Notes: generated by a model from the sequence alone, not told the origin. Positions 1 to 9,367 are shown, numbered from the stretch's first letter. The stretch: DNA of 64,000 nt from AP-15 sp963736715 (GCA_963736715.1 CAVTQA010000027.1:248001-312000); one strand, 5' to 3'. Numbers and translations: made by a program.

Positions 1-638
1 ATCACTACAAAGGAAAACACGTCGCGATCGTCCACGACAAAACCGCCTACGGCAAAGGCATTGCTGACGAGACGATGAAGGCGATGAACAAAGCCGGCCT
101 CAAGGAGACGATGTACGAAGCGATCACCCAGGGCGACAAAGACTTCACCGCCCTGATCAGCAAGATGAAACAAGAAAAAATCGATGTGATCTATTTCGGC
201 GGCTACCAGACCGAGGGCGGGCTGATCGTCCGCCAGGCGCGCGACCAGGGCTTGCAGGCGCAGTTCATCGGCGCCGATGCGCTCGTCACCGAGGAGTTCT
301 GGAAGATCACCGGCCCTTCCGGCGAGGGTACTCTGATGACGTTCCCGCCCGATCCCCGCAAGGTCCCCGCCGCCAAGGCCGTCGTCGACAAGTTCATGGC
401 CGAAAAGCCGCCGTACAACCCCGAGGGGTACACGCTCTATACTTACGCGGCGATCCAGGCTTTTGCCCAGGCGGCGGACAAGGCCAAGTCGGTCAAGGTC
501 GACGATCTGTCAAAGGCATTGCATTCGATGACTGCGCAGACCGTGGTCGGCCCCTTGACCTGGGACAAGAAAGGTGACGTGACCGATCCGAAATACGTCT
601 TCTACATCTGGAAGAACGGCACCTACGCCGAGATGTAA
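1..638 (+). CDS. Branched-chain amino-acid ABC transporter substrate-binding protein (3' part)
   Basis: The reading frame is open from base 3 and has no start in the window, so the gene is cut by the window edge. The visible 211 residues are the C-terminal lobes of a LivK/Peripla_BP_6-type periplasmic binding protein. Typical stretches are VAIVHDKTAYGKG near the beginning, DVIYFGGYQTEGG and GLQAQFIGADAL in the middle, and a closing VGPLTWDKKGDV region. Such proteins capture branched-chain amino acids, amides or aromatic acids for an ABC importer. No permease or ATPase gene follows, so the ligand cannot be narrowed. Confidence 0.9.
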   Translation, partial: HYKGKHVAIVHDKTAYGKGIADETMKAMNKAGLKETMYEAITQGDKDFTALISKMKQEKIDVIYFGGYQTEGGLIVRQARDQGLQAQFIGADALVTEEFWKITGPSGEGTLMTFPPDPRKVPAAKAVVDKFMAEKPPYNPEGYTLYTYAAIQAFAQAADKAKSVKVDDLSKALHSMTAQTVVGPLTWDKKGDVTDPKYVFYIWKNGTYAEM

Positions 639-680
639 GAACCCCTCCGCGAAAGCGGGAAGCAGGATCGCAGGATTGAG

Positions 681-2060
681 GTGTATCGGGGAAGTTCTCC
701 TGTGATCGACCCCGAACGCCTGACCGAGCTCAACGACGCGCCGGAACAGCCCGGCGATTATGTCCTCTACTGGATGCAGAACTCGCAGCGGGCCGAGTGC
801 AACCCGGCGCTGGAGGCCGCTATTGCCGAGGCAAACCGGTTGAGACTGCCGGTCCTCGTCGGTTTCGGGCTCACTGCCAATTACCCCGAAGCGAACGCGC
901 GGCATTACGCCTTTATGCTCGAAGGACTTGCCGAGACCGGGCACGCCCTTCGGCAGCGGGGGGTCGGCTTCGTCATCCGTCTCGGCAGCCCCGAAAATGT
1001 GGCGCTGGGCCTCGCGCAGCGCGCCGCGCTCGTCGTCTGCGATCGCGGTTACCTGCGCCCGCAGCGGCAGTGGCGGGGACGCGTCGCGGCCGAAGCTGGG
1101 CGGCGCGTGCTGCAGGTCGAGGGCGATGTTGTCGTTCCAGTCGAGCTGGCTTCGACCAAGGCGGAGATCGGTGCGCGGACATTGCGCCCCAAATTGTTGC
1201 GGGAGCGCGACCAATTCCTGCACCCGCTTCGCCGTCAGCATCCCGGCCGCTCCGCCGAGCGCATCGAGGCCACCAGCGACGTCGACCTAACCGACCTCCC
1301 TGCCCTGCTCGCACGACTCGGGGTCGACCACAGTGTGTCGCCAGTCCGAAATGTCCGGGGTGGGTACAAAGAGGCCAAGCGGCGCCTCGACGAGTTCGTC
1401 GCCGAGCGGCTGCAGCGCTACGTCGCTGCGCGTGCTCATCCCGGCGAAGCGGCGGTCTCGACACTCTCGCCCTATCTGCATTTTGGGCAGATCTCGCCAG
1501 TCGAAATCGCATTGGCGGCGCGCCATAGCGAAGGCGGAAACGACAATAATGCCTCATTTCTCGAGGAGCTGATTGTCCGCCGTGAGCTGGCGATGAATTT
1601 CGTGCACACGACGCCGAATTATGATCAGTACGATTGTCTGCCCGAATGGGCCCGGCAAACACTCGCCGCTCATCGGCGAGACCGCCGCGGGCACGTTTAC
1701 AGCTTCGACCAGCTCGCCCGGGCCGACACCCACGACCCGTACTGGAATGCGGCGATGCGGGAGATGCTGCTGACGGGCTATATGCACAATTACATGCGCA
1801 TGTATTGGGGGAAAAAGGTTTTGGAGTGGTCGCCTTCGCCCGAGGAGGGCTATGCCACCCTGCTCCGGCTCAACAACAAATTTTTCCTGGATGGTCGAGA
1901 CGCAAATTCCTACGCCAATGTCGGCTGGGTCTTTGGCCTGCACGACCGTCCCTGGCCCGAACGGCCGATCTTCGGCAAGGTCCGCTCGATGACCGCCGCC
2001 GGCCTCCGCCGCAAGACCGACATCGACGACTATGTCCAGAAGGTGGCGTCTCTCTCCTGA
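681..2060 (+). CDS. phr: Class II deoxyribodipyrimidine (CPD) photolyase
   Basis: This enzyme repairs UV-induced cyclobutane pyrimidine dimers using FAD and light. At 459 residues it has the usual class II length. Class II hallmarks are YVLYWMQNSQR near residue 27, RHYAFMLEGL near residue 75, VVCDRGYLRPQRQWR near residue 118, ARTLRPK near residue 167, and the C-terminal FAD-domain block with NYMRMYWGKKVLEW and DGRDANSYANVGW. The start is GTG. A second GTG at 702 has a better-spaced GGGGAAG Shine-Dalgarno and is an alternative. It stands alone as a transcription unit. A 14-bp tandem duplication covers its stop codon. Confidence 0.93.
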   Translation: MYRGSSPVIDPERLTELNDAPEQPGDYVLYWMQNSQRAECNPALEAAIAEANRLRLPVLVGFGLTANYPEANARHYAFMLEGLAETGHALRQRGVGFVIRLGSPENVALGLAQRAALVVCDRGYLRPQRQWRGRVAAEAGRRVLQVEGDVVVPVELASTKAEIGARTLRPKLLRERDQFLHPLRRQHPGRSAERIEATSDVDLTDLPALLARLGVDHSVSPVRNVRGGYKEAKRRLDEFVAERLQRYVAARAHPGEAAVSTLSPYLHFGQISPVEIALAARHSEGGNDNNASFLEELIVRRELAMNFVHTTPNYDQYDCLPEWARQTLAAHRRDRRGHVYSFDQLARADTHDPYWNAAMREMLLTGYMHNYMRMYWGKKVLEWSPSPEEGYATLLRLNNKFFLDGRDANSYANVGWVFGLHDRPWPERPIFGKVRSMTAAGLRRKTDIDDYVQKVASLS

Positions 2061-2081
2061 GAACCGGCTCCTGAGAACCGG
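2054..2081 (+). repeat. 14-bp tandem duplication over the photolyase stop codon
   Basis: The unit CTCCTGAGAACCGG occurs twice back to back (2054-2067 and 2068-2081). The first copy contains the photolyase TGA stop. It looks like a small slippage duplication with no evident function. Confidence 0.8.
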
Positions 2082-2091
2082 CGTCAATCGG

Positions 2092-2166
2092 CGCCATTGC
2101 GAGCCCCCGGGCCGGCGCAGAGCGCCGCCCGAGGACAGGCTCCGCGAAGCAATCTCGGGCCGCTTC
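2092..2166. repeat. Imperfect palindromic intergenic element (REP-like)
   Basis: A GC-rich stretch begins with CATTGCGAGCCC and ends with GCGAAGCAATCTCGGGCC, so ATTGC and GCAAT arms face each other around GGCGC-rich internal hairpins. This resembles palindromic units scattered through many alphaproteobacterial genomes. It lies between the ends of two convergent genes, the usual place for such units. Only one copy is visible, so the family assignment is an inference. Confidence 0.4.
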
Positions 2167-2246
2167 CAGCAATTAGACGTGGATTAGGTTCGCGCTGAAA
2201 AATTGCCCCCATAGGGTTTGGGGAGCCGGTTGTACGCCATGGCGGG

Positions 2247-3059
2247 TCAGTAACCACCACCATGCCATGTCATGACCGGTGGCGTGAGCACTCCATGCAT
2301 CGGGAATAGCGGCCCCTTGCGAATGTGCGATGCATGGATTTTTCTCCCAGTTCTCGACAGCTTGCGTTGCACACGCCCTTTCGCCACTGGCGGTTCTGGC
2401 CCTTGCGCTGTACTTATAGCTGCAGGCGCCGACGGAACTTGCGCTTGATCCAATGGAGCGGGCGTGAGCTCGGCCGGGGGTACGGTGACGATCGGGCGCG
2501 CTACGGTGGGCGACTGGGCTGGTGAGAGCGCGACGGCGGGCGTATCCGTCGACACTGGCCCATCCCGGTGCGGCATCATTGACATCGCGATCGATATGAG
2601 CGCCAAACCGCTAGGCAAGGCTAACCACCCCGCCCACTTTGCAGCAGGCATGATGCGACGAAGAATTTGCAGGGCGTGAGATTTGGGTTCGGGAAGTGAT
2701 GGTGGTGACGGCGGTAGCTCGCCCTGCCAGAGCCACAAGCCCGCTTCCTTGAGGTCGGTGCTGATCAACGCCGCCGAGGGCGATCCCGGAGCACTGCCAG
2801 TTACGATCGGCGCCTTGCTGTATGCGTGGCCCACAAGTTCTCCTGGCTCAGCATGCATTGCCCACGATTCCCCTGTTAGTTGCAGCGGCAATATCCCACC
2901 CGCATACCATGCAGCGCCTCCAGACAGGCTCAAGCCGCATCGATTTCGCAGCCGCCCCAGTCGTCGGCGATGGCCATGCCAGATCAGACCGCTTTTTGGC
3001 AGGGCATGTCGGCAATCGAAACAATCATCGTTTCGATGTGAGAGACGACAAAGAGTCAT
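2247..3059 (-). CDS. Proline/alanine-rich single-pass membrane protein, unknown function
   Basis: I do not recognise a family. The 270-residue frame has a CFDC motif near the N-terminus (residues 13-16), one hydrophobic segment (WAGWLALPSGLALISIAMSM, roughly residues 141-160), then a Pro/Ala/Val-rich low-complexity stretch and a basic tail ending PPVMTWHGGGY. This suggests a cytoplasmic N-terminal part, one membrane anchor and an extended periplasmic tail. The true start may be internal, for example the methionine at about residue 68. Overlapping plus-strand frames look like shadows because they lack a coherent hydrophobic pattern. Existence of the gene is likely but not certain. Confidence 0.5.
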   Translation of the reverse strand: MTLCRLSHRNDDCFDCRHALPKSGLIWHGHRRRLGRLRNRCGLSLSGGAAWYAGGILPLQLTGESWAMHAEPGELVGHAYSKAPIVTGSAPGSPSAALISTDLKEAGLWLWQGELPPSPPSLPEPKSHALQILRRIMPAAKWAGWLALPSGLALISIAMSMMPHRDGPVSTDTPAVALSPAQSPTVARPIVTVPPAELTPAPLDQAQVPSAPAAISTAQGPEPPVAKGRVQRKLSRTGRKIHASHIRKGPLFPMHGVLTPPVMTWHGGGY

Positions 3060-3289
3060 CTTTATGGCTGAGCGGGATATGAGGCCCGCGGCAACCCGAC
3101 CTCAGGGAAGGACATCACTAAGTAGCTGCCATTCAGCCTCCTACGCTGCGCTCGCACCTCGTTTCTGTCTCTCGCGATCGACGCCCTGATTCTGGCCCGT
3201 ATGACACCTCGGCTGCCCGAATCGGATCGAGGCAGAAGCAGCAGACCGCCACTTTCGGCTGTGCACGACGGGGAAGTTCAAGCTCTCCT

Positions 3290-4444
3290 TCAACCGCGGT
3301 GCCAAAGGATCTTGGTCGCGCGCCGCGCCCCTTCGGCCATAGCTTCGAACTTGGCCCAGCAGATCGAGGGGTGGCCGACCCGCGTGCCGAGGCCGCAATC
3401 GGTGCCGGCCAGCACGTTCTCGCGGCCGACGAGCCTGGCATAGCGCACCAAACGCTCGGCGACGAGGTCGGGATGCTCGATAAAATCGGTGCAGTGGCCG
3501 ACGACGCCCGGGACCAATGTGGCGCCTTCCGGCAGCTTCACGTCCTCGAAGACCCGCCATTCGTGCTCATGGCAAGGGTTCGACGCCTCGATCGAATAGC
3601 TCCCGGCACGCACCTGGAAGATCAGATCGATGATGTCCCTGAGTGGGATGTCGTCATGGTGGGGCCCGTGAAAGCTGCCCCAACACACATGCAGCCTAAC
3701 CTTCTCTTTGGGAATGTCGCGCAGCGCGTGGTTCAACGCGTCGATCCGCAGCGCCGCGTATTTTCGATACTCCGGGACCGTGATTTTGGGCAGGCAAGCC
3801 CAGCCGTCCGGGAGGTCGGGATCGTCGATCTGCAGCAGGAAACCCGCATCAACAATCGCGTTGTACTCCTCACGCATCGCCTCGGCGATCGCAAACAGGA
3901 ACGCCTCGTCGCTTTCGTAGTATTCGTTTCCCATCCAATGCTCGATCGTGCCCGGCGTATTCGCCGGCAGAAAGGCTTCCGCAACGGTCACTTCGGCGAG
4001 GGCGGCCTTGAAATTATCGAGGTCGCGCGCGAGTTCGGCCTGACCGACATAGCGCAGCTTGTCGACGCAGACCGGCATTGTCGGGCCGCCGGAGTAGCGT
4101 GGTCGCGGATGCGCCGCGAAATATTCGGCGAATTTCGTTTCGTCCCGCGCGGTCATGCTGAGCCGGCGGAAACCGGTGCCCGGCCGATTGTCGCAGCCGG
4201 AGATCCGCGCCGAGACATAATCGGTAAAGTTCGGCTTCGACAATTCGCCGTCGTTTACTACGTCGAGACCGCACCCGACCTGGCGCTTGACTATTTCCGC
4301 CACTGCCGACCGCAGGCGCGCATCCAGCGCCGCTTGGTCAATAGGCTCGCCGCGCGCGCTTGCCAAAACCATCTCCCGCAGATCGTCCGGGCGCGGCAGC
4401 GACCCGGCATGAGCGGTCAGTATGCGATCGGTGCTGTAGACCAT
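3290..4444 (-). CDS. Cobalamin-independent methionine synthase (MetE C-domain) family protein
   Basis: This 384-residue protein matches the stand-alone MetE C-terminal / epoxyalkane:CoM transferase family, which uses a zinc-bound thiol for methyl or alkyl transfer. The zinc-ligand pattern is visible: HVCWGSFHGPHH (His and Cys), SIEASNPCHEHEW (Glu) and GTDCGLGTR (Cys). The N-terminus (RILTAHAGSLPRP) is also typical. A strong GGGGAGG Shine-Dalgarno lies 7 bases before the ATG. It starts 16 bases after folC and probably shares its operon. Full-length MetE has an extra N-terminal half that is missing here, so the substrate may not be homocysteine. Confidence 0.85.
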   Translation of the reverse strand: MVYSTDRILTAHAGSLPRPDDLREMVLASARGEPIDQAALDARLRSAVAEIVKRQVGCGLDVVNDGELSKPNFTDYVSARISGCDNRPGTGFRRLSMTARDETKFAEYFAAHPRPRYSGGPTMPVCVDKLRYVGQAELARDLDNFKAALAEVTVAEAFLPANTPGTIEHWMGNEYYESDEAFLFAIAEAMREEYNAIVDAGFLLQIDDPDLPDGWACLPKITVPEYRKYAALRIDALNHALRDIPKEKVRLHVCWGSFHGPHHDDIPLRDIIDLIFQVRAGSYSIEASNPCHEHEWRVFEDVKLPEGATLVPGVVGHCTDFIEHPDLVAERLVRYARLVGRENVLAGTDCGLGTRVGHPSICWAKFEAMAEGARRATKILWHRG

Positions 4445-4460
4445 TGAGAACCTCCCCTTC

Positions 4461-5747
4461 TCAGCCGTTCTCGGCGAGCACCTTTCCTGCGAAATAAAGC
4501 GAGCCGCAGATCAGGACGCGCCCGTTGCCATCGTGCACTGGAATATCGCGAATTGCAGCGAGAACGGAATCAGCCGTTTGCGCCGGAAGCCCGACCGAGG
4601 CGGCAGCGGCAGCGATCGCCTCGGCGGGGAGCGCATTCTTCTCCCCCGGGATCGTGATCGCCCAGAGGGCACGGGCGCGCTTGGCCAGCGGGGCGATAAA
4701 GCCGGCGGCATCTTTGGTATTCATCATGCCTACGACGAGATAGAGCGGCCGGTCGTGCCAGCCGGCGGCGACAGCGCCGAGAATCTCGCCGGCTAACGGG
4801 TTGTGGCCGCCATCGAGCCACAATTCCCAGTCAGGCGGAACCGCGTCGACCAGCGGCCCGCGGCGCAGCAACTGCAGCCGCGCCGGCCAGTCGATGTGAC
4901 GCAAGCCGTTGGCGATGGCTTCAGCGGGGATATCAAAACCCGATAGCCGTTCGAGGCAGGCGACAGCCGTGCCGGCATTGACGACCTGATGTGCGCCGAT
5001 AAGCGAAGGCAGCGGGAGATCGAGCCGCCAGCGCTCGCCCTCGTAGCGCATTCCTGCGCCGGAGACCTCGCAGTGCCACTCGTGCCATGCCCGGTAGAGC
5101 GGCGCCGAAACCGCCTGGGCACCGGCCTCGATGACCGCCGCAGCCTCACCTGGTTGCGGGGCGATGACCGCCGTGATGCCGGGCTTCAGAATCCCGGCCT
5201 TTTCGCCGGCGATCGCAGCGACGGTATCGCCGAGGAATGCCTGATGATCGAGCGAAACCGGCGTGATCGCGGTGACCGCGGGGCGGCGGACGACGTTGGT
5301 GGCGTCGAGCCTGCCGCCAAGCCCGACCTCGAGCAGCACGATGTCGGCCGGCGTGCGCACAAACGCGAGAAAGGCCGCCGCGGTCGTGATCTCGAAAAAG
5401 GTGATCGGCGCATCCCGGTTGGCGCGCTCGCATTCTTCGAGAAGCACGATCAGAGCCTCCTCGTCGATCAGCCGCCCGGCGAGGCGGATGCGCTCGTGGA
5501 AACGCACGAGATGCGGGGAGATGTATGTATGCACTCGGTAGCCCGCGGCCTCGAGACAGGCTCGCATCGTGGCCACTGTCGAGCCCTTCCCCTTGGTGCC
5601 GGCGACGTGCACGACAGGCGGAAGGTCGTCCTGCGGGTTGCCCAATGCCGCGAGCAGCCGCTCGACGCGGCCGAGCGATAGATCGATCAGCTTCGGATGC
5701 AGCCGGCCGAGGCGCTCCAGAACCCGGTCGCTGGTCGGCGCAGTCAT
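4461..5747 (-). CDS. folC: Bifunctional folylpolyglutamate synthase / dihydrofolate synthase
   Basis: FolC adds glutamate to dihydropteroate and then to reduced folates, using ATP in the cytoplasm. The 428-residue protein has the ligase P-loop GTKGKGSTVATM near residue 50, the HTYISPHLVRFHERIR block after it, EVGLGGRLDATN near residue 140 and a C-terminal LDGGHNP region that closes the active site. Its ATG overlaps the accD stop by four bases (ATGA), showing translational coupling. The accD-folC order is a common alphaproteobacterial arrangement. The trpA gene that often precedes the pair is absent. Confidence 0.95.
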   Translation of the reverse strand: MTAPTSDRVLERLGRLHPKLIDLSLGRVERLLAALGNPQDDLPPVVHVAGTKGKGSTVATMRACLEAAGYRVHTYISPHLVRFHERIRLAGRLIDEEALIVLLEECERANRDAPITFFEITTAAAFLAFVRTPADIVLLEVGLGGRLDATNVVRRPAVTAITPVSLDHQAFLGDTVAAIAGEKAGILKPGITAVIAPQPGEAAAVIEAGAQAVSAPLYRAWHEWHCEVSGAGMRYEGERWRLDLPLPSLIGAHQVVNAGTAVACLERLSGFDIPAEAIANGLRHIDWPARLQLLRRGPLVDAVPPDWELWLDGGHNPLAGEILGAVAAGWHDRPLYLVVGMMNTKDAAGFIAPLAKRARALWAITIPGEKNALPAEAIAAAAASVGLPAQTADSVLAAIRDIPVHDGNGRVLICGSLYFAGKVLAENG

Positions 5748-6682
5748 TCTGCCCCGCTCAGATCCGGTAGGGCTTCGATCTGCGGAACCACCGCAGCCGG
5801 CGGCTGTAGGTTGCGCAGCAGGCCGAGAATTCGCGCGAGTGTCGCGTGCAGTTCGGCGCGCGGCACCACCTGGTCGACCATGCCGTGCTCGAGCAGATAT
5901 TCGGCACGCTGGAACCCTTCGGGCAGCTTTTCGTGGATCGTTTCCTCGATGACCCGCGCGCCGGCAAAGCCGATGACGGCGCCCGGCTCGGCGAGCGTAA
6001 TGTCGCCGAGCATTGCAAAGGACGCCGAGACGCCGCCCGTCGTCGGATCGGTCAGCACGACGATATAAGGGAGGCCCGCCTCCTTGACCATCTCGGCGGC
6101 AATGATCGTCCGCGGCATCTGGACCAGGGACAGCATTCCCTCCTGCATGCGCGCGCCGCCCGATGCCGGAACGACGATCAACGCCGCCTCCTGTAACACG
6201 GCGAGCTTGGCGGCCGCGAGGATCGCTTCCCCGGCGGCCACTCCCATCGATCCGCCCATAAAGGCAAACTCAAAAGCCGCGACCACCGCGGCCACCCCGC
6301 CGATCCGACCGTGCGCGACGACCACCGCGTCGCTATGCGGACCCAGCGCCGCTTGCGCTTCTTTGAGCCGGTCGGTGTAGCGTTTGCGATCGCGGAAGCG
6401 CAGCGGATCGACCGCCGTCCGGGGCAGCTCGATCCGGGTAAAAGCGCCGTCATCGAACAGCATCTTCAGGCGACGCTCGGCGCCGATGCGGAAATGATGG
6501 CCGCAGTTGCGGCAAACATGAAGATTGGCGTCGAGCTCGCGATAAAACAGCATCTGCTCGCAACCCGGGCATTTGTGCCAGAGATTTTCCGGCACCGCCT
6601 TCCTGGTGACGACCGCCCGGATCTTCGGTAATACGAAATTGGTCAGCCAGCTCACCCCCGGCTTGTAGCCGGCTGCCGGCAC
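5744..6682 (-). CDS. accD: Acetyl-CoA carboxylase carboxyltransferase subunit beta
   Basis: AccD moves the carboxyl group from biotin to acetyl-CoA, making malonyl-CoA for fatty acid synthesis. A zinc ribbon (CPGC then CRNC) lies near residues 38-60. It is followed by the crotonase-like carboxyltransferase core with AVVVAHGRIGGV, PASGGARMQEG and DPTTGGVSASFAMLGD. The first possible start is GTG at 6682. Family members usually begin at the WLTNFVLPKI stretch, so the GTG at 6655 is a credible alternative. It overlaps folC by four bases. A reductase-like gene lies 30 bases upstream on the same strand. Confidence 0.96.
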   Translation of the reverse strand: MPAAGYKPGVSWLTNFVLPKIRAVVTRKAVPENLWHKCPGCEQMLFYRELDANLHVCRNCGHHFRIGAERRLKMLFDDGAFTRIELPRTAVDPLRFRDRKRYTDRLKEAQAALGPHSDAVVVAHGRIGGVAAVVAAFEFAFMGGSMGVAAGEAILAAAKLAVLQEAALIVVPASGGARMQEGMLSLVQMPRTIIAAEMVKEAGLPYIVVLTDPTTGGVSASFAMLGDITLAEPGAVIGFAGARVIEETIHEKLPEGFQRAEYLLEHGMVDQVVPRAELHATLARILGLLRNLQPPAAVVPQIEALPDLSGAE

Positions 6683-6711
6683 CTTGTCGAGCCGCCCTCA
6701 CCACTCCGGCT

Positions 6712-7347
6712 TTAGGCGGCTCCTAATCGGTTGGTGATGGCGAAGGCAAAGCGCTGCCCTCGCCCGCGATTGAGGGCCTGGTCGATCCACAGCATGCCAT
6801 AGGCTTCGAGCAGGCGCGCAATCCGCAGCGGACCGGCATCGACCGGCTCGAAGCCGAGTTTCGCGACCAGCGACATGGCAACCGGCTTTTTCGACGGCTC
6901 GTCTCCGGCAACGAACATGACCGGGCGCACTGGAAACAGCGCCGCCTTGTCCATGCTGTCGGCACCGATCTGGTGGAGTGTCTTGAATACCGCCACGCCC
7001 GGCGCCCACGACGCCACTTGCTCGCCAGCCGAGGTGGTATGGCCAAGAACGAGCTCGAGACCATCCGGGCCCATGCCCAGCGGATTGGTGCAATCGATGA
7101 CGATCTTGCCGGAGAGATCGCCGAGGCTCTTCACCGCTGACTCGGTGGCCGGCCAGGGTGTCGCAAGGACAATGATCTCAGCACCTCGAGCCGCTTCCGG
7201 CGCTGTGCGCAGCCGCTCCTCTGGGAGCGAACGGTATTTGAGGTCGGCAGGGTTGGGCACGCCAAAGACCACGTCCTCGCCGCTGCGCAGCCAGGCGCGC
7301 CCAAGCGCTGACCCGACATTGCCGGCACCGATCATGGCGATCCTCAT
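6712..7347 (-). CDS. NADPH-dependent F420-reductase-like NAD(P)-binding protein
   Basis: About 211 residues with an N-terminal Rossmann fold (MRIAMIGAGNVGSALG) and the stretches IIVLATPWPA, IDCTNPLG and VAVFKTLHQIG. These fit the NpdG/F420-dependent NADP reductase-like family (YajI-type coenzyme-binding oxidoreductases). Many members in organisms without F420 have unknown substrates. The frame is open to 7416, but I chose the ATG at 7347 because GGAG sits 6 bases upstream and the Rossmann motif follows at once. It is probably the first gene of the operon leading to accD, folC and the MetE-like gene. Confidence 0.8.
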   Translation of the reverse strand: MRIAMIGAGNVGSALGRAWLRSGEDVVFGVPNPADLKYRSLPEERLRTAPEAARGAEIIVLATPWPATESAVKSLGDLSGKIVIDCTNPLGMGPDGLELVLGHTTSAGEQVASWAPGVAVFKTLHQIGADSMDKAALFPVRPVMFVAGDEPSKKPVAMSLVAKLGFEPVDAGPLRIARLLEAYGMLWIDQALNRGRGQRFAFAITNRLGAA

Positions 7348-7647
7348 CAGCATCTCCATCGAAGGCGGCGTCTTGCTTCCGTTTAGCAGATTGGCGGACC
7401 GGCGGGCACCGGTCATTTATCCAGCCGATATCGACACGTCGCGCTGGCTCCGAATTGCGCGACGGCGAGTTTGCCTTTACCATGTATATCGGGTTGCGGA
7501 GTGCCGGCGAGCGATTGCGCCTCGCCAGAGGACAATACCGGTTCGAATGCGGCGGGGCGGCTTCAACGGCAATAACCGAGCCATTTGCACGCCGTGTGTC
7601 GCCAGTCTAGCCGATTGCAAATCGGCGCCATTGCGGAGGGAGCGGCT

Positions 7648-9318
7648 ATGGCAAAGGTCATCGTTTTGGGCGGCGGTGTGGCAGGTCTCAGCGCCGCGCA
7701 CGAGCTGGTCGAGAGGGGCTTCGAGGTCGAGGTATACGAGAAATCCGCCGTGGTCGGCGGCAAAGCCCGGAGCGTCACCAAGGTCGGTTCAGGTACTGGC
7801 GGTAGACGCGACCTTCCGGGCGAGCACGGGTTTCGCTTTTTTCCGGGATTCTATCAGCACGTCACCGACACAATGCGGCGGATTCCCTTTGGAACCAACC
7901 TCAATGGAGTGCTCGACAATCTGGTGAACGCCCCGGAGTCAGCAGCCGCTCAGGAAGGGAAACCCTTTTTTACGTTTCTGACGCATCAGCCGAAAACCAT
8001 CGAGGACTGGCAACTGATTTTGCACGACTGGTTCACGCAGGCGGAGCTGGGCATCAGTCCCGCTGATGGCGCCTTCTTTCTCGATCGGCTTCTCGATGTC
8101 ATGTCGATGTGCAACGACCGTCGGTTGGTGGAACTCGAGGCGAGTCGATGGTGGGATTTTATCGATGCGGCAAACCGGTCACCGGCATATCAAAAGTTGC
8201 TTGCCACCGGTCTGACCCGATCCCTCGTTGCGATGGCCGCCCAGATCGCCAACACGCGGACGATCAGTACCATCCTCATTCAGATGCTTATGACCCTTGC
8301 CTCGCAGTTTGGCACCCTGGATCGCGTATTGAACGGGCCGACTAGTGATGTTTGGATCGCCCCCTGGGAAACCCGTTTGATTGGGAAGGGCGTGAAAATA
8401 TTCAAGAATTCGGCCATCGACAGGTTCGATTTCGACGGGACGGTCATCACCGACGCTGTCGTAAATCTGCCGACGGGGCCAGCGATGGTCCGAGGTGATT
8501 ATTATCTGCTGGCTGTCCCAACGGAAGTGGCCGCGACATTATTCAATGCGCAGATGACGAAAAAAGCCCCATCGCTGGCAAATGTCGCAAAGCTGGAAGT
8601 TCGCTGGATGAACGGCATTCAGTTCTATCTGAGACGTAACGTAAGCGGCTGCCGTGGGCACATAAACTTAGCTGACTCCGCTTGGGCGCTGACCTGCATC
8701 GCCCAGCCGCAGTTCTGGCCCGGCACGAACCTGCTGCAATACGGCAACGGGGAGGTTGCGGGACTGATTTCGGTCGATATTTCCGATTGGCTTACGCCGG
8801 GCAACAAGACGACGAACAAACCGGCCGCGCAATGCAGCTCCGCGCAGGAGGTCGCTGACGAAGCTTGGGCTCAACTGGTTGCGCATTTCCAAAATAGCAT
8901 GGATCCGCTCACCAACGCGGATCGCCTCGACTGGTCGCTCGATCCCGACATCAACTTCCCGGTGCCGCTTGGCGAATACCTAGTCAATAAAGAGCCGCTG
9001 TTGATCAACACCGTCGGTTCGTGGGCAAATAGGCCCGATGCGGTCACCGGCATCGACAACTTGTTCCTCGCGTCCGATTACGTGCGGACGAACACCAACC
9101 TTGCGACCATGGAGGGCGCCAACGAAGCGGCGCGAAGAGCCGTCAACGGCATTCTGAGCAGAGCCGGCTCTACGGAACCGCCCTGCGCAGTCTGGGGGCT
9201 CAGAGAGCCGGCGATCTTCGACCCATTGAAGAAAATCGACCAAATCCTCTTCGATCACGGCTGGCCGCATCCCGGCTTCGAGGCGATGAAGGGGCTACTG
9301 CGTCATGGCCGGGCTTGA
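7648..9318 (+). CDS. FAD-dependent oxidoreductase, phytoene-desaturase / amine-oxidase-like
   Basis: The 556-residue protein begins MAKVIVLGGGVAGLSAAHEL and continues VEVYEKSAVVGGKARS, the dinucleotide-binding and GG-motif pair of the carotenoid desaturase/flavin monoamine oxidase superfamily. A C-terminal block (NLFLASDYVRTNTNLATMEGANEAAR) matches the family's FAD-closing motif. Substrates in this family include isoprenoids such as phytoene and hydroxysqualene. The frame is open from 7585, but the ATG at 7648 has a clear GGAGG upstream. No other carotenoid or hopanoid gene is adjacent, so the reaction is unassigned. Confidence 0.8.
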   Translation: MAKVIVLGGGVAGLSAAHELVERGFEVEVYEKSAVVGGKARSVTKVGSGTGGRRDLPGEHGFRFFPGFYQHVTDTMRRIPFGTNLNGVLDNLVNAPESAAAQEGKPFFTFLTHQPKTIEDWQLILHDWFTQAELGISPADGAFFLDRLLDVMSMCNDRRLVELEASRWWDFIDAANRSPAYQKLLATGLTRSLVAMAAQIANTRTISTILIQMLMTLASQFGTLDRVLNGPTSDVWIAPWETRLIGKGVKIFKNSAIDRFDFDGTVITDAVVNLPTGPAMVRGDYYLLAVPTEVAATLFNAQMTKKAPSLANVAKLEVRWMNGIQFYLRRNVSGCRGHINLADSAWALTCIAQPQFWPGTNLLQYGNGEVAGLISVDISDWLTPGNKTTNKPAAQCSSAQEVADEAWAQLVAHFQNSMDPLTNADRLDWSLDPDINFPVPLGEYLVNKEPLLINTVGSWANRPDAVTGIDNLFLASDYVRTNTNLATMEGANEAARRAVNGILSRAGSTEPPCAVWGLREPAIFDPLKKIDQILFDHGWPHPGFEAMKGLLRHGRA

Positions 9319-9344
9319 TCAGGCTTGATCCGGCCATCTCGGAG

Positions 9345-9367
9345 ATCCGCGGGTCAAGCCCGCGGAT
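9345..9367. repeat. Perfect 9-bp palindrome between convergent genes
   Basis: ATCCGCGGG and CCCGCGGAT arms (9345-9353 and 9359-9367) enclose the 5-base loop TCAAG. It lies between the convergent 3' ends of the flavoprotein and the giant cyclase, so it may act as a bidirectional terminator or be a dispersed palindromic unit. There is no T-tract. Confidence 0.6.

Noticed and set aside
3299..4447. 382-residue plus-strand frame opposite the MetE-like gene
   Set aside because: Exact antisense of a protein with readable zinc-ligand motifs and a strong ribosome site.
7609..7625. GCCGAT/ATCGGC hairpin just upstream of the flavoprotein start as a riboswitch
   Set aside because: A single 6-bp stem with a 5-base loop is too little to support a riboswitch; it may be chance.
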